Shown piece by piece: positions 33,961 through 43,722 of a DNA stretch of 64,000 nucleotides. Source of the DNA: Xanthostigma xanthostigma (taxonomy: Eukaryota; Arthropoda; Insecta; Raphidioptera; Raphidiidae); contig OY754468.1 of assembly GCA_963575645.1 (NCBI GenBank), forward strand, positions 50,169,665-50,233,664, in the 5' to 3' direction. The position numbers and the translations under genes were made by a program. How positions within the stretch are numbered: position 1 is the stretch's first letter; every line of letters begins with the position of its first letter. The notes beneath the pieces are model-generated. The model was not told where the DNA came from, searched no databases, and worked only from the letters and a program-made list of their open reading frames with translations.

Positions 33961-34476
33961 AAACTCTTGGACGATACGTATTCATTGTTGGTCCATTGTT
34001 TTTAATTCAGCTCCTCCAATATATTCCATCCTCAAACTTACCGATAATATTGACCAGCAGCTTTTCATTAAGCCATTGCCAACTGGGTTGTTGAGGAAGA
34101 TGATGCTGTCACGGGAAGATCTTCTCTTTATGTTTAGTACAGTCTTACGGTTAAAGGCAGTGAAAGGAGAAATTGAATAATTTACTTCAGGAGAGATTTC
34201 CTTTATTGACAAATTACAAAACTCTTGGACGATACGTATTCATTGTTGGTTCATTGTTTTTAATTCAGCTCCTCCAATATATTCCATCCTCAAACTTACC
34301 GATAATATTGACCAGCAGCTTTTCATTAAGCCATTGCCAACTGGGTTGTTGAGGAAGATGATGCTGATACGAGAAGATCTTCTGTTTATGTTTAGTACAG
34401 TCTTACGGTTAAAGGCAGTGAAAGGAGAAATTGAATAATTTACTTCAGGAGAGATTTCCTTTATTGACAAATTACA
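33961..34476. repeat. 258-bp tandem duplication
   Basis: Two adjacent copies (33961-34218 and 34219-34476) starting AAACTCTTGGACGATACGTA. I count about five substitutions between them, so the duplication is young. The period is a multiple of three. Each copy keeps a 76-codon minus-strand frame (33982-34212, 34240-34470) and an open stretch of about 60 codons on the plus strand, but neither resembles a known protein. Confidence 0.92.
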
Positions 34477-36844
34477 AATATAATCATTTAAGAATCCCTT
34501 CAGAAAAGTTCGTCTTGACGATTAGATGTAGCGCAATAGATCTGCTTTCTAATTTTTTGTATACTTACCACAAACATTCAAGGATATTTTCCTTCTAATC
34601 CTTTAGCTTAATGAAAACTTATGTAAATTCGATAGAAGTCCTCTATGTATAAATCAGCGGCATTCAGTGTGCAACAAACGTGTCTTTCAAGGTCTGCTAA
34701 TTTTATTTCCTATTTTTATGATTCGCAAGTTGTGTTTTGTTTATTTGTTCCTCGCCTTCTTGATGCATTTATTCATTGGAACGCATTATTTGTACATTCA
34801 TTGCAGAATATATTTTCAGCTTCATTGCAATTGCAATGTCATCATCATTACAATTTTTTTGCGCATTTCTGCTTCTTAAACTTTTGTTAATTAATGTTTT
34901 TTTGCTTAAACGAATTGCGCAGATGTTGTCAGGTGAGATAATCAACTCGAGGAATCGTCGCAAATCTTTGAAATATCATGACTAGCAGTTAATTGATTTA
35001 ATACAGTTTGCTGCAAAGGAATAAGCCACTAGAAAAATTATTTGAATACTGTTTTTTCAGTGTCGATAGATATTGGTGGAAAAAATCTAAAATGTCTCTT
35101 TTGTTTGCAACACTTATGTACTAACTTAATGACATCACTAAATACTAGGTACGTTATCGGAAGAATGTTAAAATTCTATATAAATGATTATTATCTATCG
35201 AAACAGATTATTGTAGGAAACAAATATTTTATCTTTAACGAAGACCTGCATTATATAAATTATATATATTTTTGATGAGAAACTGGCGCCTGGTACAGTA
35301 CAGGTAAGCGGTGAAATATTTAATGAAATTACCACAATAATTAATGCTTTACTTTGGCGTCATATTTTGTAATTGAAAAACCGTGTGGGACTTCTATATT
35401 CGTCATTGTTTGATAACGTTGTTACTAGGCCAACCAAGATAAGATTGTTATACTACAATAGTTTATAAAGCAATTTTTTGCGAAATGCTTGTTGATTTTC
35501 AGCTGAACCGAGTAGATTTCATGAAGGTTCAATAGCAAAATATTTAGGGCTTCGAACGAGACATGACTTTTTGAAAGCCATTTGATCTCGTTTGTTAAAT
35601 GAACAGAAAACAGTAATGACCATCCTGTCTCAGAAAAGTCTTATCTTGGTCTGATTTTGACCCCCGACAGCCCGAGCTATTTGAAACCAATTCAAATTCA
35701 ATTGATACTTCCACCAGTTCGCGTAGTTGCATTTGGGAACATGGCTTGTAATAGAGGAGTCATGAAATACTCTCGGCTGTCTTCAAGTTCTGCACATGCG
35801 CAATGCAACGATTTTAACAAAGTTTGAAATTATTGTCACCAGTTGCCGCTACACCACGATGCCAAAAAAAAGCCATTGCAAGGGTACCGCTTCCAATAGA
35901 TTACACCATTTTTTTTTTGAAATATTCGGAACTTTTTTGAACTTTTTCGAAAAAGGAAGGTTCACTTTCGGTTTCTGATGGAACAGTTTTATCAAATAAG
36001 TATTAATAAAGCTGTAGTGTGACTTTGAAAATTAGCATTTTTTGCGCAATTATTGTCAATTTTTTTCTAGAAAATCATACATTAATTAAAAAAGTACTCC
36101 GCTAGAAACCGAGATTGGTCTTTTATCTTCCTTATAGAAAAATCATTTTGGCAAAATGTTGACTAATAAGTCAGTAATCAATTGGAAGCCGAAGCCCTAT
36201 TTTATGTGTAATCTCAAAGCGTTCCGAATATCTGTGTCAAAATGAAAGGGTGAAGACTTTAAAAAAATAAGCCTGGAGGTATTATTGTGATCCAGTAACT
36301 TGTCACAGATGGAAACCCACGCAGGTGTTCCCCCGTATATTTGCGTGCCTCGTCCACCCTTCGTCAAAAACGTATCTTCTCTGTACCGACATTTTGAAAG
36401 CGTGGGAATGTTTGTATCGATCCTTCATCTACATGTATAAAACGGAATGTAGGTGACACCTACAGGATCTAAATTATTTAATTTATTCTGAATGAAACTT
36501 GTCCTTCTAAATCAACTTGTTGTTTTTAACCGTCATCAAATTTTTTTAGTAGTTCAACGGAATACTTCTATTATTTTGGACATTAGACCCTGGAAATTGG
36601 CATATAATTTCTTAAAACAAAAGTTCATGGGAGAAGTAAAACTTCTTTCGAGTTATGAACTAGTTTTATTGATGAGTTATCAAGATTCCTCCTGTATTTT
36701 CTCGCCGTTGAATATCATTTCCCCTTTAATGTTGCAGAAAATATCAAACAGATACTTCAATAAATAAAACATTGAATTCCTCTAACTTCTAAATCAAAAG
36801 AAAGTGGTAGATTAGAATAGGACAACAAATCTTGTACTTAAATC
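34477..36844. other. Intron stretch, nothing recognised
   Basis: AT-rich intron. Several 60-90 codon frames (34645-34985, 35042-35275, 36492-36767) are low complexity. A SINE-head-like piece lies near 35695-35775. Confidence 0.45.
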
Positions 36845-37075
36845 TTTGATTAACGTCTGATTAGAACTCTTCAATAAATAAAATATTCGACCAATTTTTC
36901 AGACAAATATATTAATAAAAAATATAAAAATTAATACATTAATTAATTCAAAACCCAATTAGAAGATCAGTTCTGAAGAAGATCCAAATCCGGACCAAAA
37001 CGTTAATGTATTAATTTTTATATTTTTTGTTAATATATTTGTCTGTAAAAATTGGTCGATAATTTTATTTATGGA
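36845..37075 (-). mobile_element. Penelope-like terminal unit, copy 2
   Basis: Left tail AACGTCTGATTAGAACTCTT and arm 'cgaccaatttttcagac' followed by hinge CTGAAGAAGATCCAAATCCG and the inverted arm 'gtctgtaaaaattggtcg'. It matches the unit at 21605-21886 with the tail on the opposite side. The ribozyme-like core is damaged: GAAA reads AAAA and stem II has a mismatch. Confidence 0.5.
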
Positions 37076-38300
37076 AATCTTGTACTTGTTACATTTATGA
37101 ACAACGACCGTTGAGCTCTAGGTATCAGTTATGGTTTGTTGGATATATATTTCATTTAAATCTTATTGGACTATATTTTCGGCTTTATAGTATATAGACG
37201 CGCGACAAGTGAGAGATCATAAGCTCTGTTCCAACCTACTATCACATGAAATTATTTAGACGTAAATTAATGACATTATGCTTCTGTTATGTATAGTACA
37301 GATTTCTGTGTTGTTTATTTTCTCCACTGGTTGTAATATTATGTCTGAAGTGCAGGTTGCACAGTACTTCGTTATCAATATCATTTAGATGTAAATGCAT
37401 TTATCTTACATTATTTTTATCTTGTTACCAAAACAAATTTAATAATAAATATTAATATTTTGTTACTATAGGATGTCTTCTGTGTAAATAGTATTTTTAT
37501 TTACATTATCTAAAATAACTGAATTCCATATGTAAATGATATTATTTTATTGTGTACAGCTGGAATTATATAACAAGCTCGCATCGCGTATCAGAATTTG
37601 ATAATTTTGAAACTAATTCTCTTACATTATCAAACTTTTCCGTCTTTTATTTTTCTTCTTAATTGCAAATATAAATTCAAAAAAAATTTTTTTTTCAATG
37701 CTGAAGTAGAATACAGTCACATTTCTTTATTTGTATGGAAAGAGATGTATAAGGATTATCTTCTTAGTGGCGTGACACAGTAGATCTAGTCAACCAATCC
37801 CAGACCGATGTATATGTAAAAAATACATAAAAATATAATAATTCTATAATTATTTCATTGAATAAATATATTTTTCGACTTTTTTTTTATAAGAAATCCC
37901 CAAAAAAATTGTTTCATTATTATCTATTTGTCGGTGATGTAGATTCTAACATGAAGAAAATGGAGCGATTACATTCTATTACCACTTCTAAGTGCAATGT
38001 CTGTTCTTATACCCTGCTGAATGCATTTTAACATTGACAAATTGTGTTGTGTCGACTGTAAAACTAAACTAAAAAGGTCACGTACTCTTGTCAATAAAAT
38101 TTTATCGGGAATGTAATTTTGGGGCGGAAATGTACACTTTTCAAATATAATTTCTGTAGATAACAATTTCATTTTATAGGCTAAGCAGCGATAACAAAAA
38201 CTGTTTATCGTAGTAAATTTTTATATTAAAATGCGGTGTCTTTTTCTTTATATTAAATATTGATGAAATGTTTACTTGAGTTTAGATTATATAAATTAAT
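37076..38300. other. Intron stretch, nothing recognised
   Basis: AT-rich, no supported feature. Confidence 0.5.
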
Positions 38301-38903
38301 AGCGGTCCCGTCCGGTTTCACCCGGGTGTAAAAGAACGAATGGGGAAGGGAGGAACATGAGTACACACATTCATCTTAGTTTACCGAGATGATTGTTGTG
38401 TCCAAATTTCATGATGATCGGAGTTACCGTTCAAAAGCTTTTGTCGATAAAAAGCAGTATTTATACTTTTTTAAACTAATTTTTTTTAACTGATTAAATA
38501 AAATTAAAATAAATTTAAATGTAAGCCTTAGAAGAAAGCAATGTAGAAAATAAAAAAAAAAAACAAAAATATTTTCGCCCAACGTGGGGCTCGAACCAAC
38601 GACCCTGATATTGACAGTCGCATCCTCTACCGATTGAGCCAGCCGGGGTTGTGTACTCACAACGCTAATATGAGTATATTTAGTTTGTGCATTTCACTTG
38701 AATAGAAGTTTATTTTTGAGATACATTTTGCAACATTTTTCATTAATGCTCCGCTCCTAATGGTCGTAGCGTGATATTATATAGCCTATAGCCTTCCTCG
38801 ATAAATAGGCTATCCAACAAAAAAAAATCAATTCGAACTAGTTTCTGAGATTAGCGCGTTCAACCAAACAAACAAACTCTTCAGCTTTATATATTAGCAT
38901 AGA
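38301..38903 (-). mobile_element. Helitron-like element carrying a SINE
   Basis: Minus-strand 5' end TCTATGCTAATATATAAAGC and 3' end ACCCGGGTGAAACCGGACGG-GACCGCTAT (last base changed from CTAG). Body text 'gatgatcggagttaccgtt' and 'gagattagcgcgttcaacc' is shared with 61490-61821, which lacks the tRNA-like insert found here. Confidence 0.65.
38448..38712 (-). mobile_element. tRNA-Lys-derived SINE
   Basis: On the minus strand about 38650-38577 reads CCGGCTGGCTCAATCGGTAG ... GGTTCGAGCCCCACGTTGGG, very close to a eukaryotic tRNA-Lys. The anticodon position reads GTC rather than a lysine anticodon, and the acceptor stem is imperfect, so it is not a working tRNA. An A/T-rich body follows. Boundaries are set by comparison with the uninterrupted Helitron-like copy at 61.6 kb and are approximate. 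Confidence 0.7.
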
Positions 38904-39399
38904 ATTCAAAATTTAAGTAGTGATACTCATACTTCACAATGTAATAAAAGCGGGTATGCTTTACATTGTTTCATTGCTTTGCCGCTCCATTAAGCGAACC
39001 GTATTAATGATGACTAGCTCCTTAAATTGTTATACCTTTTTGTAGATAAACAGCTTTGCATTGATCCGTTCGTTCGGAATTATTTATAACTTTTTTTTTT
39101 CAATACCCAAATGGTTTCAGGGAATCCCCCGTGTGTCCTACTATGCAGATTATGTTTTTATCGATCGTTTGAAATAGTTTTGTTTCAACAACCGTGTTCC
39201 TGCGCATTGCGTATGCTAAGTGGCTGTTGCACAGGTTGCGTCACGCGTGTTCTCTTTGCTCTTTGTCCAAAGAGGATTAAATAGCGCTCATAAACCACAT
39301 TACACATGCGGTTGATGCTTTACAAGGTGTAACAAAAATCGTGATTGAATCAATAGTATTGTGAATTTAATCTATACTGTATACCCAAGGCTAGTATAG
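38904..39399. other. Intron stretch, nothing recognised
   Basis: No supported feature. Confidence 0.5.
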
Positions 39400-39628
39400 C
39401 AGTGGCTACCTCGTTCCTTTGGATAATAGTGGGAGGATGACGTCATCCAGCGGACTTGTCAAATGATTGCGAAGCAACGGCTGTTGTTTATACATTTTAA
39501 ATTTAACAATTAATGTCAAATGTTTTAAAAGACACAGTATTGATACCTAGGGCCTCGTAATCGTTTGACGTGTCCGCCGGATGACGTCGTCCCACCCATT
39601 ACTATCCACCGGAACGAGGCAGCCTCTG
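39400..39628. mobile_element. 229-bp inverted-repeat miniature
   Basis: Ends CAGTGGCTACCTCGTTCC and 'ggaacgaggcagcctctg'; arms of about 75 bp include GGATGACGTCATCC and its partner 'ggatgacgtcgtcc' (CRE-like TGACGTCA). No clean 8-base duplication, so hAT membership is only suggested by the CAGTGGC end. Confidence 0.75.
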
Positions 39629-40632
39629 CTTTTTTAACCTTGTAGTGTACCTAAGTATGACCAACGGACATACTGTGCGATCGGCGAAAGAAGACCGGTG
39701 GGAAAGGGCAAGAAGTCGTTGATGTGTTCCCAAATTATCGGAATTCATAGGCGGCGCATAGCAAGGCATGCAAACAATGTATAGCTTTAAATTTTAAGGC
39801 ATTATTTTGAGCCTCTAACTCGCACATTTTAATTACATTCGCTATGAGCTCCCTAGCGCCACTTCTAACTGTTTTTCCCTTTTTACTTTCCATTTTGATG
39901 ATATTCAGACAACACCCCTCAACTTAGTCCGTGAACGCACACCTATGTACTGTCTGGTGTATGATTTTTTTGTACTGTTAGCAAGTGTCGCTGTGTAGTC
40001 GTACAGCTATGGCAATAGTACAATTATCGCGATACGACAATTGCGACACGTTTGGTCGACTGGACTCCCTTATTGCATAGAAGCGGTTCCAGGATCATTA
40101 CCTTTTACTAATATAAAATACATGTGCGCTCTTCTGCAATAAGGTCATAGGACTACATTCCATAGACCGGTCTTCTTTTAAAAATCCAACAGTACGTTAT
40201 TTTTAGACGAGTGAATAGGGTTCCAGAATTTTGCATTGGCATTTTAACAAAATTAGTAGACAGCCAATCCAGTAGTCGACTTTTTTAGGACGTTTTAACT
40301 TTTTTGTGCACCGTGTATATTTTATGTACCAACGCCCATTATGTGTATTACGAAACAAACCATTAAAATTGTTTCATCCGAGTTAATTCCGTTGACATTG
40401 TAAAGAGAAGCTGAATAATATAATCGGATATTACTATAAGCGTTGCATAATAATGCTGTATACACAAAACGTTAGATTTGTTCTCTCAACCTCCAAACAT
40501 TTAAAACACATGATTCTACAAACGAATATCCGTTTTCATATATAGATCTATGAATGATAAATCAGTTGAACTATCGGATAGAACTATCAAATAGTTCGAA
40601 GTTTATTTTATTATTTTTTCAATTTTTACAAA
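39629..40632. other. Intron stretch, nothing recognised
   Basis: No supported feature beyond a 12-bp inverted repeat (AAGAAGACCGGT), judged chance. Confidence 0.45.
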
Positions 40633-40634
40633 TA

Positions 40635-41142
40635 CAGTGTAAACTCTTTATAACGAAACTCAAGGGACCGAGCATTTTTTATCGTTATAGAGAGTTACCG
40701 TTATATGGAGTGAAGAAAGAAAAACAACCAAATCAACAATAATCTTCAATGTACTGTATAATCTCTTTATAACGAATTTTAAGGGACCGAACATTTTTTT
40801 CGTTATAAAGAATTTTTGTTATATGGAGGGAAGAAAGAAAAATAACCAATTTTTCATTGTGGTGGAATAATCCTCATTAAATAATAGGAATTTTTCGATA
40901 AGTTTGGCGTCATCAAGTGCTTGTTGAATAGATGGTGATGGTTCAGAATGGTCCTCTTTATGTCTGTAAACATTTGCTGACGCCTAAATATGAACATATT
41001 TCTTCGTAATAGAGAATGGCTGTTTCGTTATAAAGAGGGTATTAATGTATAGGTTTTAAGGTAAACCAACCAAATCGTAAAAATTTCGACGTTATAGGGA
41101 GTTTTTCGTTATAACGAAGGACGTTATAAAGAGTTTACACTG
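40635..41142. mobile_element. Tigger/pogo-type miniature with TA flanks
   Basis: Termini CAGTGTAAACTCTTTATAAC and 'gttataaagagtttacactg' are perfect complements and are flanked by TA (40633-40634, 41143-41144). A second, internal copy of the left terminus (ACTGTATAATCTCTTTATAA) occurs at about 40753, so the left end is duplicated. Confidence 0.85.
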
Positions 41143-41144
41143 TA

Positions 41145-41927
41145 GTATATTGACGAGGCTAGGAAACTTTTTTTTTTTGTTTTTATTATGCTCATCATTG
41201 TATTCTTCATTTGTTTCAGGTATGTTCAAATTTTCTGAAATCATTCCGGTTCGATGTCATTGGTGAGTTAATATTTTAATTAGAACTCGTGAACTAATAA
41301 ACAATTGGTCCGCGGAGTAGATCTGGGAATTGAATCAATTCACTAATGAAACAAAAAAAATAAGCATCAGGATATGTGAAGAAATACTTAAATCTAGTTA
41401 TTTTTTATCATCAATAACATTAACATTGATAAGCGTTCGCCTTTAGTGCACGGTTAATGCGTTTCCCAAGTGAATCTTAACTACATCTGACCTGTATACG
41501 CTGGGCTTATGCATTCGAAATGCACGGGCGCATTGCACAAAAACGCATTATTTTATAAATAATAAGCCACGTGTGTTGTTGTTTTGAAATAACAGAGAAA
41601 TGAAGAGAGGTCTCTGTACAGCGCGATGACTAAATGACGCAACGTCCGGCACACGCGCTTTATTGCGCCATGTCGCCGAGAATATTATCGTTTGCTGTGT
41701 TGCGTTATGTGCGCCTGTTACCGCTGTTTGTTGGATGATGCCACGCACTATTGCTCCTAGCGGTCATACACGCGTTTGTCTGCACTCCTAGACCTCTACA
41801 TTTGTATCCTGCTTCGTGCTGTGCTCCTGATCCGAACTCGTGTTTTTATTTGTTGATTATTGCTGCTTCCCTGTCCCTGTTTCATTAAGTCAAGGAATTA
41901 CTCTCAACGGCGTTATTTAATCTGCTG
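41145..41927. other. Intron stretch, nothing recognised
   Basis: Around 41.5-41.8 kb the sequence is GC-richer with several CGC-containing words and a 66-codon minus frame, but no family is recognisable. Confidence 0.4.
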
Positions 41928-42215
41928 GGAGCTGTGCTCCTGATATACAGAACGCTATTATAACCTGCTCCATGCTGTACTCCTGATCAATAAACCCCAT
42001 TACTTATATTTGCTGTTCAAGTGTGTACCTATATTATTTCCTGGTTTTGCTGTTCTCCTGTCTCGTTAAATATTAGTGGTCTCGCCAAAAATGCACGTCA
42101 TTGAACTGCGAACTGTGCTCCTGATAATGAACATTGTCATAGCCTGATATGTGCTGCTTGCCATTTGTACGTACTATTTAATAGCTGTTCTCCTGTTTCG
42201 CGAAAATGTCTGGTC
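41928..42215 (+). repeat. CTCCTGAT-repeat block A
   Basis: Contains several GCTGT(A/G)CTCCTGAT words plus 'tggttttgctgttctcctgtctcg' and 'cattgtcatagcctgat'. The same order of words recurs at 47738-48175, on the other side of the LTR element. Confidence 0.8.
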
Positions 42216-42420
42216 TTGTTCATGTATAGAAAAATTAACATTCTCGGTTTTGAAGAGCTCTTTTATTTATTTTTCTGTTCGAATAGAAAAATCATCGCAA
42301 ATATTCCGTAGGTGTACTCCAATTTGTTGAAATTTATTGTAATAGACTAAAAAACAAGAGGACTGAATTGTAGCTAAAATACAGACATCAACGCGATCGA
42401 AGTTGAAGGCTAGTGGTTTT

Positions 42421-42654
42421 TTGAAGTGAAAACTTCTTTAGCGGCGTTGTACACTTTTTTTGTTAATGTGTAAAAAATGTTAAACTCGATGCAGGACACG
42501 TGACCTGATCGAAAATTCGTAAGACGAAAACCTTTGGACACTTTTTTTGTAATGGGTAAAAAATGTTAAACTCGCGTCAGGACACGTGACCTGATCGAAA
42601 ATTCGTAAGACGTTAATATTCAAGTTTTCACTTCTGCCGGCACTCCCGGAGTGC
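42421..42654 (+). mobile_element. Helentron-like miniature (family H), two-repeat form
   Basis: Begins TTGAAGTGAAAACTTCTTTA, has two internal units, then AAGTTTTCACTTC and the hairpin GCACTCCCGGAGTGC. Same length as the inverted copy at 6191-6424. Confidence 0.6.
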
Positions 42655-42703
42655 AATTTTTTTTTAGAAATTAGTTTTTTTGAGGTTGTCGGTGACAAGT
42701 ACC

Positions 42704-42835
42704 TGTTGTGTATTTAAATAATTTAGAAGCGTTTTATTTGATAGTTTAAAGACGAATGATTTATTCAAAGCAAAATTAACAGTATAAAATAAATTACATA
42801 ATAATTACAAATTACATAAAGTTCACAATCTAACA
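42704..42835 (-). repeat. 3' LTR (132 bp)
   Basis: On the plus strand TGTTGTGTATTTAAATAATT ... ATCTAACA. TG...CA ends. No difference from the right LTR was seen across 132 bases. On the minus strand it contains two AATAAA-type signals. Unusually short for a gypsy LTR. Confidence 0.97.
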
Positions 42836-42848
42836 CTTCCCTTCTTAA
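42836..42848 (-). other. Polypurine tract
   Basis: Minus-strand AAGAAGGGAAG directly precedes the 3' LTR, as needed for plus-strand DNA priming. Confidence 0.85.
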
Positions 42849-42936
42849 AATAAAAACATAACATTTTTTTTAACATAAGAAAAAAACTAAAAATAATTCT
42901 ATAGTAATAATTCTAATTTCATAATTATTATTTCAA

Positions 42937-43722
42937 TTACGCAGGATATTTTTGTATGAATGTACGTTTTCTTACAGGATATCTTGATTCAAACCCTTTG
43001 GCCAGATCTTGTTTTAAATCATTATTTACATTAGAACTTGTGTCTAATTGATTGTTGGAGATTGGTGAATCGGGCTTATTATTTACAGGTCGAAGTTGAT
43101 CTGAATGTCTAAAGACAATTTTATTATCGGGTGTCTCCACATCGAACGTTGATCTACTTCGAGCATTTATAATTTTACCGCGATCCCAACAATTTTTATT
43201 TTCACCATACTGTCTGAATAAGACCGTATCTCCAGCATTCAATTCGCATTCTTTACCACCGTGATTTTGTATCTGTTTTTGTTGATTGCTTGTGACAATT
43301 GTTTTAGTCTCTGGACGAATACAGTCAAGTCTGGTCCGTAAATGACGTCCAAACATTAACTGTGCTGGTGAAGTATGAGTGGTGCTATGTTCAGAATTTC
43401 TGTACATTAACAAATAACTATTTATAGCTAAATTTAGATTTTGTTTTTCAAAAACGGCTTTTTTTAACACGTTTTTTATATTTTTGACAATTATTTCGGC
43501 CGCACCGTTAGAAGCTGGGTGATATGGGGGTGTGAGTGACTGTTTAATGCCATTGTTTCTTAAAAATTTTTTGAAATTTTCCGACGTAAATGGGGGTCCA
43601 TTGTCGCTCACCAATTCAATTGGCAAACCGAAACGTGCAAATGTACTTCTAAAAATTTCTATGACATGAAAAGAATCTGTTTTTAGCAGCTTTAAAAACT
43701 TCCACCCACTTTGAATGTGCAT
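42937..43722 (-). CDS. Pol C-terminus: integrase core and tail, out of frame with gag-pol
   Basis: Carries the second and third parts of the integrase catalytic core: LVSDNGPPFTS with the second aspartate, and HPASNGAAE with the glutamate. The C-terminal module follows (AGDTVLFR ... FRHSDQLRPV). No chromodomain is visible. The first codons up to about 43690 are the wrong frame of the overlap; the meaningful part begins near KTDSFHVIE. It has no start of its own and should be read as the continuation of the 43649-46753 frame, displaced by one extra base in an A5 run (plus-strand T5 at 43680-43684). Confidence 0.92.
   Translation of the reverse strand: MHIQSGWKFLKLLKTDSFHVIEIFRSTFARFGLPIELVSDNGPPFTSENFKKFLRNNGIKQSLTPPYHPASNGAAEIIVKNIKNVLKKAVFEKQNLNLAINSYLLMYRNSEHSTTHTSPAQLMFGRHLRTRLDCIRPETKTIVTSNQQKQIQNHGGKECELNAGDTVLFRQYGENKNCWDRGKIINARSRSTFDVETPDNKIVFRHSDQLRPVNNKPDSPISNNQLDTSSNVNNDLKQDLAKGFESRYPVRKRTFIQKYPA

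Noticed and set aside
33982-34470. Two minus-strand 76-codon genes
   Set aside because: They are the two halves of one recent tandem duplication and have no recognisable domain or conservation evidence.
38577-38653. Functional tRNA-Lys gene
   Set aside because: Anticodon position reads GTC, the acceptor stem is imperfect, and the segment is embedded in a repeat with a SINE-type body.
39687-40180. Inverted repeat AAGAAGACCGGT / ACCGGTCTTCTT as element ends
   Set aside because: Only about 12 bp match, flanking bases do not pair and there is no target duplication.
43649-43722. Programmed ribosomal frameshift joining the two pol frames
   Set aside because: The break falls in the middle of the integrase core, not at a gag/pro or pro/pol boundary, and the run of five A is too short for the usual A-AAA-AAC slip site; a one-base insertion explains it better.
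43650-43722. Separate start codon for the 261-codon frame
   Set aside because: The first residues of that frame are the wrong-frame reading of integrase sequence present correctly in the upstream frame.
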